Assembly (NCBI GenBank): GCA_963708325.1
Contig: OY970203.1
Location: 310,001-374,000, forward strand
DNA length: 64,000 bases
Source of the DNA: G963708325 sp963708325
GTDB taxonomy: Bacteria > Actinomycetota > Thermoleophilia > Solirubrobacterales > 70-9
Direction: 5' to 3'
Shown: in pieces, positions 1 to 8,264 of the stretch
Layout of the letters: every line of letters begins with the position of its first letter
Position numbering within the stretch: position 1 is the stretch's first letter
The notes under the pieces: model-generated
Databases searched by the model: none
The model's input: the letters and a program-made list of their open reading frames with translations, nothing else
Told to the model about the DNA's origin: nothing
Made by a program: the position numbers and the translations under genes

Positions 1-164
1 CTCGACGTCCCCACCGCCCAGTCGTCGCGCTCGACGAGCGCCGTGGAGTAGCCGCGCGAGGCGGCGTCCAGCGCCGTCCCCGCGCCGGTGATCCCACCGC
101 CGACCACGACCACGTCGAAGCGCTCGCCCGCGAGGGCCTCGAGGGCGTCGGCGCGGGAGATCAT
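1..164 (-). CDS. glpD: Glycerol-3-phosphate dehydrogenase, N-terminal part (cut by window edge)
   Basis: The first 54 or so residues are visible and the gene runs off position 1. The start is ATG at 164. Residues 14-50 hold an FAD-binding Rossmann segment (FDVVVVGGGITGAG) followed by LDAASRGYSTALVER and DDWAVGTS, the typical N-terminus of the flavoprotein that oxidises glycerol-3-phosphate to dihydroxyacetone phosphate at the membrane. The start codon overlaps the nitroreductase stop (ATGA), so it is the last visible gene of a four-gene minus-strand operon. The family call is confident; the substrate is taken from the family because the catalytic domain is outside the window. Confidence 0.85.
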   Translation of the reverse strand, partial: MISRADALEALAGERFDVVVVGGGITGAGTALDAASRGYSTALVERDDWAVGTS

Positions 165-670
165 TCGAGGAAGCTGACGAACTCGGACGCGGGAGAGCGC
201 TCCGGGGTGCGCTGCTCCTGGCGGGGACGGCCGACGTGCAGCAGCGCCACGAAGCGCTCGTCGCCGGGCAGTCCGACCGCGTCGCGCCCCTCCTGCGTGC
301 GCAGCACCGTCGGGGTGCGCCAGTAGCCGGCCAGGCCGCGGTTGTGCGCGGCGAGCAGGACGATGTAGGCGGCGCAGGCGGTCGCGTGCAGGTCCTCCTC
401 GTCGGCGATCGGGTCGCCGGTGAGCGCCGCGGAGCAGACGATCAGGGTGGGGCAGCGGTCGAGCTTGGACGCGCCCTCGGGCCCGGCCGCCCGCTTCAGC
501 GCCTCCAGCGACCGGGGGCCGACGACGCGAAAGCGCCACGGGTTGGTGAGGTTGTGGTTGGGCGCCCAGCGGGCCAGCTCGAACAGCTCGCCGAGCAGCT
601 CGGGCGGAACCGGCTCGGGTCCGAAGGCCTTGTGCGTGCGACGGCTGCGGATCGCGTCGGCCAGCTCCAT
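161..670 (-). CDS. Nitroreductase family protein
   Basis: 169 aa, a normal length for a small FMN-dependent nitroreductase. The N-terminal RSRRTHKAFGPEPVP and the APNHNLTNPWRF segment are the usual FMN-binding hallmarks, and GLPGDERFVALLHVGRP near the end is the family's C-terminal strand. Such enzymes reduce nitro groups, quinones or flavins with NAD(P)H; the substrate here is unknown. Its ATG at 670 overlaps the GMC oxidoreductase stop and its own stop overlaps the glpD start, so translation is coupled on both sides. Confidence 0.85.
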   Translation of the reverse strand: MELADAIRSRRTHKAFGPEPVPPELLGELFELARWAPNHNLTNPWRFRVVGPRSLEALKRAAGPEGASKLDRCPTLIVCSAALTGDPIADEEDLHATACAAYIVLLAAHNRGLAGYWRTPTVLRTQEGRDAVGLPGDERFVALLHVGRPRQEQRTPERSPASEFVSFLE

Positions 671-2313
671 CAGGCCATCTGCTCCAGCGCGACCCTCGGA
701 CGGGCGTAGGACTCGGGCTCGGGCTCGTCGGCAGGTGGGTCGGCGCCGAGCAGGTGAAAGGCGAGTCGCGTGGCCAGCGCCATGATCGTGATCTGCGGGT
801 TGACGCCGATCGACGAAGGGACCGCCGAGCCGTCGGCGACGAAAAGCCCCTTTACCCCGCGCACCGCGAGGTCGCCGTCGACCACGGTCCAGGCGGGATC
901 GGAGCCGGCGCGGCAGGTGCCGAGCGGGTGAAACGCGATCGGATCGAGGTCGGCGGCGGCCAGCGTCCGCTCATGCAGCGGCGCGACGTCGCCGTCGCGC
1001 AGCTCCGTTGCCCCAGGAACGGGGGTGTAGACGATCGACGCACCCGCCGCCCAGTAGATCCCCGCGAGGACGCGGAACGCGCGCTCAAACTTGCGCACGT
1101 CGGCGTCGGCGAGGTCGTACCGGATCAGCGGCCGCCCCCCCGGGAGGCGGCGGACCGAGCCGCGGGACTCGTCCGAGATCATGAACCCGAACTGGGAGAG
1201 GTGACGGTAGGAGGCCATCGCCTCGCGGTGGCGGTCGCCGATGAACGGCACCGACATCGAGATGTAGTCGGGCGGTCCGGCCGCCCCCTCGAACATGATC
1301 CCCTCGGGGGCGAGCTCGTCGATGTAGTAAGCCTGCGGCACGCCGGTCGCCATGTCGACCTCCTCGTCGAACACGGCCCGCAGGCCGCTGCACGGGTGCA
1401 GGGAGAGGTTGCGTCCGAGCTGGCCGGAGCCGGAACCGAGGCGGCTCGACTGCAGAAGCAGCGGCGTGTGGATCGTGCCCGCGGCGAGCACGACCAGCGG
1501 GGCGCGGACCGTGAGCCGGCGACCGGACCCCGTCCTCGCCTCGACGCCGGCGGCGCGTCCCCCCTCCACCACGACGCGCTCGACGCGGGCGGAGGCATAG
1601 GTGACGGCGCCCGCGTCCCAGGCCATCGGCACGTAGGTGATGCCGACGTGCTGCTTGGCCGACGTCGGGCAGCCGAAGTTGCAGATCCCGCTGCCCACGC
1701 AGCCGCGCACGTTGCGGTACACGTAGTCGCCCGAGTAGCCAAGCGCGTCTGCGCCGCGCTTGATCACCGCCGTGTTGCGGCCCGCCTCGCGCTCGGGCAC
1801 CTGGGAGACGTTGAGCACGCGCTCCACCCTGCGGAAGAACGGCTCGAGCGAATGCTGCGTCAGCTCCTCGAGCCCGAAGCGGCGCCCCCACATCTCCAGC
1901 ACCGGCGGCGGCGTGCGGAAGCAGGTGCCGGAGTTGATGTGGCTCGAGCCCCCGACGCCCCGGCCCAGGGGGAGAAGCACGGGCGGCGTGCCGACGGTCG
2001 CTACCTGGCCCGCGTCGCGATACAGACGCGCCGTCATCTCGCTCGCTTTCGCCGTGTAGTCATCGATGGTGAAGCGCCGTCCGTCCTCGATCATCGCTAC
2101 CCGCATCCCGCCCTCGGCCAGCTCCTTGGCCACGGGCGCGCCGCCGGCCCCGGTGCCGACGACGACCGCGTCCACCGAGACGTCGGCGTCGTCGGCGAGA
2201 GCGGCGCCGTCGACGACCCGCACCTCGTGGGGCACCGCCATGCCCTCGATCGAGCGGTAGGCGTCGGCTCCCGTCGGCCTGGTCCCGTCGCTTCCGTTTC
2301 GGCCCGGGGTCAC
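670..2313 (-). CDS. GMC-family FAD-dependent oxidoreductase
   Basis: 547 aa. A dinucleotide-binding motif (VVGTGAGGAPVAKELAEGG) lies near residue 50, GRGVGGSSHIN is the second FAD motif, and the C-terminal IAFHPLGTCRAG and GVNPQITIMALA supply the His/Asn active-site pair of glucose-methanol-choline oxidoreductases. The CVGSGICNFGCP segment may hold extra cysteines, as in long-chain alcohol or cholesterol-type GMC enzymes. The start is GTG at 2313, overlapping the previous stop (GTGA). The upstream partner resembles a small GMC-associated subunit, so the pair probably forms a membrane-linked dehydrogenase. The substrate cannot be told from sequence. Confidence 0.88.
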   Translation of the reverse strand: MTPGRNGSDGTRPTGADAYRSIEGMAVPHEVRVVDGAALADDADVSVDAVVVGTGAGGAPVAKELAEGGMRVAMIEDGRRFTIDDYTAKASEMTARLYRDAGQVATVGTPPVLLPLGRGVGGSSHINSGTCFRTPPPVLEMWGRRFGLEELTQHSLEPFFRRVERVLNVSQVPEREAGRNTAVIKRGADALGYSGDYVYRNVRGCVGSGICNFGCPTSAKQHVGITYVPMAWDAGAVTYASARVERVVVEGGRAAGVEARTGSGRRLTVRAPLVVLAAGTIHTPLLLQSSRLGSGSGQLGRNLSLHPCSGLRAVFDEEVDMATGVPQAYYIDELAPEGIMFEGAAGPPDYISMSVPFIGDRHREAMASYRHLSQFGFMISDESRGSVRRLPGGRPLIRYDLADADVRKFERAFRVLAGIYWAAGASIVYTPVPGATELRDGDVAPLHERTLAAADLDPIAFHPLGTCRAGSDPAWTVVDGDLAVRGVKGLFVADGSAVPSSIGVNPQITIMALATRLAFHLLGADPPADEPEPESYARPRVALEQMA

Positions 2314-2744
2314 GGCCGCCCCTCCCGGCGGCGGAGCTCGAGCGAGGCGCTCAGCTTCGCCTCCGGGTCATAGCCCACGGCCCGCATCACGGCGGTGTCG
2401 CCGTAGTAGCCCATGCTCGCCGCCATCCGCACCACCTCCGACGCCGCCCGCAGGGCGGGCGCGCGGCTGTGGGCGATCCCGGTCAGGTAGCGCCGGCGCC
2501 GCTCCCGGTCGAGCCGGCGCAGCCTGCGCCCGTAGCCGGCAAGCACCGGACCGGCCTCGCAGGCGTAGAGCAGGGCACGAAAGCCGATCCGGTTGAGCCC
2601 CGGGGCCCGGCCGAGCCACTCGTCGAGGAACGCCACGGCGGTTGTCTCGCGCACCGGCGGCAGGTCGCCGGCGGGGGCGCAGACGGCGTCCACCAGGCAG
2701 GCGTAGATCGACGCCTCGCGGGGGCTTATCGCGCGCAGGTCCAA
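2310..2744 (-). CDS. Small subunit associated with GMC dehydrogenase (gluconate 2-dehydrogenase subunit 3-like)
   Basis: 144 aa, starting at TTG 2744; no in-frame ATG or GTG lies upstream without a stop. It begins LRAISPREASIYACLVDAV and ends with MGYYGDTAVMRAVGYDP, a pattern seen in small helical proteins next to GMC oxidoreductases. It carries no clear twin-arginine signal. Its stop overlaps the GTG of the GMC gene. The role as a dehydrogenase accessory is inferred from neighbour and pattern. The 46 bp gap to the upstream B12 transporter operon leaves open whether the two operons are co-transcribed. Confidence 0.6.
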   Translation of the reverse strand: MDLRAISPREASIYACLVDAVCAPAGDLPPVRETTAVAFLDEWLGRAPGLNRIGFRALLYACEAGPVLAGYGRRLRRLDRERRRRYLTGIAHSRAPALRAASEVVRMAASMGYYGDTAVMRAVGYDPEAKLSASLELRRREGRP

Positions 2745-2790
2745 GCAGGCCGAAGCCTACGCGGCCGGGCCCCGGCCCGGGCCGGCCGAA

Positions 2791-4704
2791 TCAGGGCAGG
2801 CGCCGCCGGTAGACGAACCAGCCGCCCACGAGCGCGGCGAACAGCGCTCCCAACGCCGCCAGCGCGTAGGGGCCGCGGCGCTCGAAGCGGCCGCGCCCGG
2901 ACCGGGCCGCGGCGCGGTCGGCGGTCACCGTGCGCGGGCCTCCCTCGGCGCCCGGGGCGTCGGCGCTCTGAGGCTCGGCCGCGCCGCCCGGCACGGCCTC
3001 GCCCGATCCGCCCCCGCCAGCGCCCGGCCCCCCGGCTCCGCCGCCGACCGCGCCCGTTGAACCGGCGGCTGCCGGCCCGACCGGCGCCGCGCCGGCAGCC
3101 CCGGCGACCGCGGCCCCGCGACCCCCCGCAGTCCCGCCCGCCGCCGCCTGCCGGGGAACGCGTTGCAACGGGAAGGCGGCCCTCTCCGTGGCGAGCAGCG
3201 CCTGGGCCGTCACCCAGACCGGGGTCTGGTCGCTGGCGCGCGAGTAGCGGTAGTGGCCGTCGGCCGCCTGGCGCGCGGAGAGGTAGTCGAACGGGCTGCG
3301 GCCGCCGTGGCGGACGCGGGCCGGTCGCGCCCCCGCGGCGAGCAGGCCCTGCACGGCCCAGGCGGTGGACTGGCTGTTGGCGCCCGACTGGCCGCGCAGG
3401 CCGAAGCCGCCACTCGCAACCTGCTCGCGGCGAAGGAAGGCGACGCCGCGATGCGCGGCGCGCCCCGGCCGGCCGGCGGCGGCGATCCCCTGCAGGGCGG
3501 CGCCCGTGCTGTCCACGTCGCTCGGGGCGGACCGCACGAAGCCCCAGCCGCCGTCGCCGTTCTGGGCGCGCTTCAGCCAGCGCGCCGAGCGCGGGTTGCC
3601 GCCCCGCACCCCGGCGGCGCGCAGCGCCAGCACCCCGAAGGCGGTCAGGTTCACCTGGCCCGACCAGGAACCGTCCCGGCGCCGCCGCGAGCGCAGCGCG
3701 GCCACCAGGTTGCGTCCGGCGAAGCGCCGCGGGTCCACGCCGGCGCCGGCGAGGGCGAGGATTGTCCGCTCGAGGTCGCCGGCGCCGCTGACGGAGCCGG
3801 CGTGCCGGCGCATGTACCCGACGGCGCTGTGCCCGCCGCGGCGGACGTCGAGCGGGTTGCGTCCGGCGGCCTCGAGCCCGAGCGCCGCCCATCCGCTCAT
3901 CAGCGGGTCGGATGCCGAGCCCCGCTCGGCGCCGTAGCCGCCGTCGCGGTTCTGGGCACGGGCGAGCCAGGCGGCCGCGGAGGTCGCGCCGCGCGCTGCG
4001 GTCTCCGCGGCGGGCGCGGCGGCGCCCGCGCCGCCGTCCGGGACCGACGCGGCAACGAGGACGAGCAGCGCCAGCCCGGCGGCGACGCCGCGCGCGGGCG
4101 TCCAGGTCACCTCGAACCGCTCGCGGTAGCGGACCAGCATCCGTACCATCGCCGGGCCGGCGACCAGAGCCAGGACGACGTTGCCGATCGCGTGGGCCAG
4201 GTCGAACGGGATCGCCCGCGCCGACAGCACGGCGAAGCGGTCCAGCGACACCTCGCCGCCGTAGGTGACCATCAGCGAGAAGTTCAGAAGCGCGCCGTAC
4301 GCGATCCCGGCGATGCCGCAGGCGGCGGCAAGCGGCAGCCTTCCGAGGCGGCGCCCGCTGGCGGCGGCCAGGGCGGCGCCGAGTACGCCCGTCATCCCCC
4401 ACCCCGCCATCTGCCAGGGCGTCCACGGCCCCTGGCCGAGCCAGAGGTTCGAGACCAGGCCGGCGAGCGCCCCCACCGCGAACCCCGGCGCGGCGCCGAT
4501 CGCGTACCCCGTGAACAGGACGATGTCGGTCGTCGCGACCACGTTCGGGATCGCGGCGAAGGCGAGCCGGCCGGCGACCGCGAGCGCCGCCAGCGCGGCG
4601 ACCAGGGCGACGACCGCGGACGGCGGCCGCGAGCGCTCGTACCAGGCGAAGCCGCCGACCAGCACGATCCCCAGCACGGCAAAGCTGGCCACCTGCCAGC
4701 TCAT
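2791..4704 (-). CDS. ECF transporter S component fused to an extracellular alpha/alpha-toroid (transcobalamin/squalene-cyclase-like) domain
   Basis: 637 aa from ATG 4704, which overlaps the ATPase stop (ATGA). Residues 1-235 hold six or seven hydrophobic helices of an ECF substrate-binding (S) subunit. Residues about 240-540 contain five repeats of the prenyltransferase/squalene-cyclase type (AQNRDGGYG near 250, RRRDGSWSG near 341, AQNGDGGWG near 381, EQVASGGFG near 430, RQAADGHYRY near 480). A Gly/Ala/Pro-rich linker follows, then one C-terminal membrane helix (613-635) and RRR. The toroid should therefore face outside. With the cobalamin riboswitch upstream and DUF4430 neighbours, the toroid is best read as a counterpart of the transcobalamin alpha domain that hands B12 to the S subunit. 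The cobalamin substrate is inferred from the riboswitch. Confidence 0.85.
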   Translation of the reverse strand: MSWQVASFAVLGIVLVGGFAWYERSRPPSAVVALVAALAALAVAGRLAFAAIPNVVATTDIVLFTGYAIGAAPGFAVGALAGLVSNLWLGQGPWTPWQMAGWGMTGVLGAALAAASGRRLGRLPLAAACGIAGIAYGALLNFSLMVTYGGEVSLDRFAVLSARAIPFDLAHAIGNVVLALVAGPAMVRMLVRYRERFEVTWTPARGVAAGLALLVLVAASVPDGGAGAAAPAAETAARGATSAAAWLARAQNRDGGYGAERGSASDPLMSGWAALGLEAAGRNPLDVRRGGHSAVGYMRRHAGSVSGAGDLERTILALAGAGVDPRRFAGRNLVAALRSRRRRDGSWSGQVNLTAFGVLALRAAGVRGGNPRSARWLKRAQNGDGGWGFVRSAPSDVDSTGAALQGIAAAGRPGRAAHRGVAFLRREQVASGGFGLRGQSGANSQSTAWAVQGLLAAGARPARVRHGGRSPFDYLSARQAADGHYRYSRASDQTPVWVTAQALLATERAAFPLQRVPRQAAAGGTAGGRGAAVAGAAGAAPVGPAAAGSTGAVGGGAGGPGAGGGGSGEAVPGGAAEPQSADAPGAEGGPRTVTADRAAARSGRGRFERRGPYALAALGALFAALVGGWFVYRRRLP

Positions 4705-6419
4705 CGCTGCGCCCTCCCCGCCAGCGCCGATCCGGCCGCCGCCGAGGGCGCCAGCAGGGCGGCGCCCCGCTCGACCCCGATCGCGGCTCCGCCGGTTATC
4801 CGCGCCACCTCGGTGGTGAAGTACCAGCCGCCCGCCAGCACCTCCTCGCACGACGCGTCGGCGAGCACCTCGCCGGCGCCCAGCAGGACGACGCGGTCGG
4901 CGAACTCCACGGCGAACTCGACGTCGTGGGTGGCGATCACCACCGCCGAGCCGGCGAGGGCCAGGCGGGAGGCCAGCGACGCCAGATCCGCCTTGCGGGC
5001 GCGGTCCATCCCCCGGGTCGGCTCGTCCAGGCAGACGAGGCCGGGAGCCCCGTCGCCGGGTGCGCGGCCGGCGAGCACGATCGCCAGCGCCAGCCGCTGG
5101 CGCTCGCCCCCGGACAGGTCGCGCGGGTCGGCGTCGGCGAGCCGGTCGAGCGCGAACACGGACAGCGCCTCCTTCCCGGCTGCGCCCGGCAGCTCGTCGC
5201 CGACCCGCTCGCGCACCAGGTAGTCGCCCGGGTCCTGGCCGAGCAGGGCGCAGCCGCCGGGCGTCTCGAGGCGCCCGCGTGCCGGGCTGACCAGTCCGGC
5301 CGCCGTTCGCAGAAGCGTGCTCTTGCCGGCGCCATTTCGCCCCATCAGGGCGACGCGCTCCCCGGCGCCGACCTCGAGGTCGACCCCGCTCAGGACCTCG
5401 ACGATCTCGTCGCCGCGATCCAGCTCCACCCAGAGGTCGCGCGTGCTCAGTGCCGCGAATCGCTTGCCGGCGGGTCCAGGGCGCTCGGCCGCGGGTCCTG
5501 TCAGGGGACCGGCCTCCGCGAGCTGCGTCGTTTGCCACGGTCTCGCGGAGGCAGCGGATCCCCTGCCACCCGCGGAAGAGGCGTCCTCAGGACGAGCGCC
5601 GACAAGGATCTCGCGCGCCTGTTTGACGCCGGTCGGAAGGGGGCGCAGGCCGACGGCGTCGAACAGGCGGGCGGCCGGGGTGGCGAGCACCGGCTGGTCG
5701 CGGATCGCCCACTCGAGGAAGTCGCCGGGGGGGCCGTCGAAGCCGATCGCGCCAGCGGTCATGGCGACGACGCGGTCGGCGGCGGCGAGGCAGCGCTCGA
5801 GCCGGTGCTCGCAGAGCACCACCGCGACGCCCCATTGCTCGTTCAGCCGGCGCAGCAGCCAGACCAGCTCGTCCCCGGCAACCGGATCGAGCTGGGAGGT
5901 CGGCTCGTCGAGCAGGACGAGCGCCGGCCGGCTGACGAGCGCCGCGGCGAGGGCGACGCGCTGCAGCTCCCCGCCGGAGAGCGTGGCGGTGGTGCGCGGC
6001 AGAAGCTCGGCTATCCCGAGGGCGAGCGCCACCTCCTCCACGGCGCGCGCCCGCGCCGGCGGCGGCTGGCCGCGCAGCTCCAGCGGCAGCTCGACTTCGG
6101 CGGACACCGTCGTCGAGACGACCTGGGACTCCGGGCTCTGCGAGACGAAGCCAACCGCCGGCGCCAGCTCGGCGGGGCCGTGGGCGCGAACGTCGAGCCC
6201 CCCGACCGCGAGCTCGCCCCGGATCTCGCCGCCGTGGAAGTGGGGCACGAGGCCGCAAGCCGCCTGCAGCAGCGTTGACTTGCCCGATGCCGACTCTCCG
6301 GCGAGGACGACGAACTCGCCGGCCCGCACCGTCAGGTCGACCTCGCGCAGGGCCGGCTCCCGGCCGCACGGGTAGCGGTAGCCGAGGCCGCGGGCGCGGA
6401 GCACCGTTGTCTCAGGCAC
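4701..6419 (-). CDS. ECF transporter double ATPase (fused EcfA-EcfA')
   Basis: 572 aa with two complete ABC ATPase domains. The first has Walker A GESASGKST (about residue 40), signature LSGGELQRVAL (145) and Walker B LVLLDEPTSQLD. The second has Walker A GRNGAGKST (360), signature LSGGERQRLAL (431) and Walker B LVCLDEPTRGMD. It powers the energy-coupling-factor importer. I chose the GTG at 6419, which overlaps the T-subunit stop by 8 bp; an in-frame ATG at 6470 is the alternative but would overlap by 59 bp. A low-complexity region near residues 270-310 joins the two halves. Confidence 0.93.
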   Translation of the reverse strand: MPETTVLRARGLGYRYPCGREPALREVDLTVRAGEFVVLAGESASGKSTLLQAACGLVPHFHGGEIRGELAVGGLDVRAHGPAELAPAVGFVSQSPESQVVSTTVSAEVELPLELRGQPPPARARAVEEVALALGIAELLPRTTATLSGGELQRVALAAALVSRPALVLLDEPTSQLDPVAGDELVWLLRRLNEQWGVAVVLCEHRLERCLAAADRVVAMTAGAIGFDGPPGDFLEWAIRDQPVLATPAARLFDAVGLRPLPTGVKQAREILVGARPEDASSAGGRGSAASARPWQTTQLAEAGPLTGPAAERPGPAGKRFAALSTRDLWVELDRGDEIVEVLSGVDLEVGAGERVALMGRNGAGKSTLLRTAAGLVSPARGRLETPGGCALLGQDPGDYLVRERVGDELPGAAGKEALSVFALDRLADADPRDLSGGERQRLALAIVLAGRAPGDGAPGLVCLDEPTRGMDRARKADLASLASRLALAGSAVVIATHDVEFAVEFADRVVLLGAGEVLADASCEEVLAGGWYFTTEVARITGGAAIGVERGAALLAPSAAAGSALAGRAQR

Positions 6420-7323
6420 CGGCGGCCTCGACTGCCGGCGTGGCCGCCCGCCGCCGCGGCGGCCGGGCAAGCGGGGCGAGGGCGAGGGCGGGGAGCGCGG
6501 CGGCGAGGGCGAACGTCGCCGGGTCGGCGTCGATCGAGACCACGGGATAGGCCTCGAAGCCGCCGACGCCGGCGCCGCGGGCGACGAGCGAGCCGAGCGC
6601 GATCGCCGCCGCCGATACGAGCAGGCGGCGGTCGCGCCGCGAGCGCGACGCTCTTCGGCCGGCGGGCGGCGCGGCCAGACCGTAGCCGCGCAGCTCGAGC
6701 GTGGCGGCGACGTCGACGGCGCGGTCCAGCGATCCGGCGACGAGGCGGCGGGCGAGGGCGGCGCGGCCGACCGGGGCGGCGCCGGGGCCGCGAAGGGCAG
6801 CGGCGTCCGCCACCCTCCCCGCGTCGGCGGCGGCCACCGGGACCATCCGCGCGATCAGGCTCGCCGTCAGGGCGGAGCGCCGCGCCAGCGGCCGGATCAG
6901 GCGCAGCACCTTGTCGGGGTCGACGCACGCCGAGTAGACCGCGAAGGCGGCGAGCACGACGCAGATGCGCAGGGCGATCACCCCGCCCGCGCAGAGCGAC
7001 TCGAGCGTGAGGTCGACGCGGCCGAGCAGGGGAACCTCGCCACCGCGGACCAGCACTGTGAGCCCGCGGTCGGTGACCAGGGCGTTGACCGCGACGATCG
7101 TCAGCGCGAGCACGGCGCCGAGCCGCAGCGAGGCCGCGACCGCGCGCCCGGCGCCCGCCGCCACGCCGGCCGCCACCGCGGCGGCGCCGGCCCCGGCGAG
7201 CACGATCGGGTTCGAGTAGGCGAACGCGACCACGGCAAACGAGAGGCAGTAGGCCAGGGCCGCTCCGGCGCCGGCGAGCTGGAGCGGGCGCCGCCGGGGG
7301 ACGTATGCGACCGCCGCCCTCAC
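6412..7323 (-). CDS. ECF transporter T (transmembrane coupling) component
   Basis: 303 aa, starting at GTG 7323, whose GTGA overlaps the stop of the DUF4430 lipoprotein gene. Hydrophobic helices occupy roughly residues 20-130 and 215-285. The cytoplasmic coupling helices between them contain the paired xRG-type motifs (ALRGPG and LELRGYG) with which T subunits contact the two ATPase domains. It links substrate-binding S and ATPase subunits in the ECF importer. Position between the riboswitch-controlled secreted proteins and the ATPase supports a dedicated, rather than shared, ECF module. Confidence 0.88.
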   Translation of the reverse strand: MRAAVAYVPRRRPLQLAGAGAALAYCLSFAVVAFAYSNPIVLAGAGAAAVAAGVAAGAGRAVAASLRLGAVLALTIVAVNALVTDRGLTVLVRGGEVPLLGRVDLTLESLCAGGVIALRICVVLAAFAVYSACVDPDKVLRLIRPLARRSALTASLIARMVPVAAADAGRVADAAALRGPGAAPVGRAALARRLVAGSLDRAVDVAATLELRGYGLAAPPAGRRASRSRRDRRLLVSAAAIALGSLVARGAGVGGFEAYPVVSIDADPATFALAAALPALALAPLARPPRRRAATPAVEAAGA

Positions 7324-8264
7324 GGGACCGGCACCTCCATCGGATGCCCGCCGCGGACGACGACGGCGTAGCGGCCGGCGAGGTCCGGAACGTCGAGCAG
7401 GGCGGCGGCGGCGCGCACGCCGGCGGTGTCGGTGCCCGTGACCAGCCACGCGGGCGGGGTCACGCCGGAACCGCCGGGAAAGGCGCCGAGCTGGGCCACC
7501 TGCCTGCCGACCGCGGCCACCAGGCCGGCGCCCGGGCCGAGGCGCTCGCGCACCTCCCCGCGGTCGTCGAGCGCCTGCAGCGCCCAGCCGCCTTTCACTC
7601 GCGCAAAGCGCGCGAACACGCCGCTCTCGGCCGGCCCGCGCTCCACCGCGGCGACGCCCTCCTCGCCACGCAGGCGACTCCACGGCCCAACGAAGACGCG
7701 CAGCGCTTCCGACCCGGCCCGGCGCGCCGCCGCCACCCCAGCCGCCCGCATCCGCGCCCGCACGGTGGCGCAGACGGCGACCGGCGCGCGGCAGACCACC
7801 GCCACCGGCCAGCGCCGGCCGGCGAAGCCGTGCAGGAAGGGCTCGGGCCACGACCCGACCACCGCCGGCACGCTCATCGCCGCGCGCCAGTCGCGGTAGT
7901 CCCACCAGACGCGATCGCCGCCGCGCACCCGGTAGTCGGCGCCGCCGGACGGCGACTCGATCCCGTTCACGTAGAAGAACCAGTCGGCGTGGCCGCCGCT
8001 CCCGCCGCCCGCCACCCCCTGAACCGACTGGACGAAGCGGCCCGAGTAGCGGGTCGTGACGTCGGCGTGGCGCTCGAGCAGCCGGATCGCGGTCTCTGAC
8101 TCCGCCACCCGCTGCGCCACCGGGGCGACCAGCTGCTCGGCGCCGTAGTCGCGGGTCACCCGCAGCTGCGCGCCCTGCGCCGACTTCGCCCCGGCGCCGA
8201 GCCCGCAGCCGGCCGCCGCGCCCGCAAGCGCCAGCACGACGGCGGCCGCGGCGGCGCGCGCCAT
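7320..8264 (-). CDS. DUF4430-domain lipoprotein (transcobalamin beta-domain-like)
   Basis: 314 aa. The N-terminus is a lipoprotein signal (hydrophobic run ending LAGAAAGC), so the protein should be anchored on the outer face of the membrane. Residues about 35-120 match DUF4430: ETAIRLLERHADVTTRY, then ADWFFYVNGIE and YRVRGGDRVWWDYRDW. DUF4430 (Pfam PF14478) is related to the C-terminal beta domain of vertebrate transcobalamin and intrinsic factor. The rest, ending at 7320, has alternating short strands and an LVTGTDTAGVRAAAALL segment and is not recognised. ATG 8264 overlaps the previous stop. It probably binds cobalamin with the toroid of the S subunit (inference). Confidence 0.82.
   Translation of the reverse strand: MARAAAAAVVLALAGAAAGCGLGAGAKSAQGAQLRVTRDYGAEQLVAPVAQRVAESETAIRLLERHADVTTRYSGRFVQSVQGVAGGGSGGHADWFFYVNGIESPSGGADYRVRGGDRVWWDYRDWRAAMSVPAVVGSWPEPFLHGFAGRRWPVAVVCRAPVAVCATVRARMRAAGVAAARRAGSEALRVFVGPWSRLRGEEGVAAVERGPAESGVFARFARVKGGWALQALDDRGEVRERLGPGAGLVAAVGRQVAQLGAFPGGSGVTPPAWLVTGTDTAGVRAAAALLDVPDLAGRYAVVVRGGHPMEVPVP

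Noticed and set aside
3163..5223. Long plus-strand open frame of 686 codons
   Set aside because: It is antisense to the S-component and ATPase genes and has the Arg/Gly/Pro-rich composition of high-GC shadow frames.
2791..5538. A single continuous 915-codon minus-strand frame
   Set aside because: The part upstream of 4704 is the shadow of the ATPase gene in another frame; the membrane-domain start at ATG 4704, overlapping the ATPase stop, is the real start.
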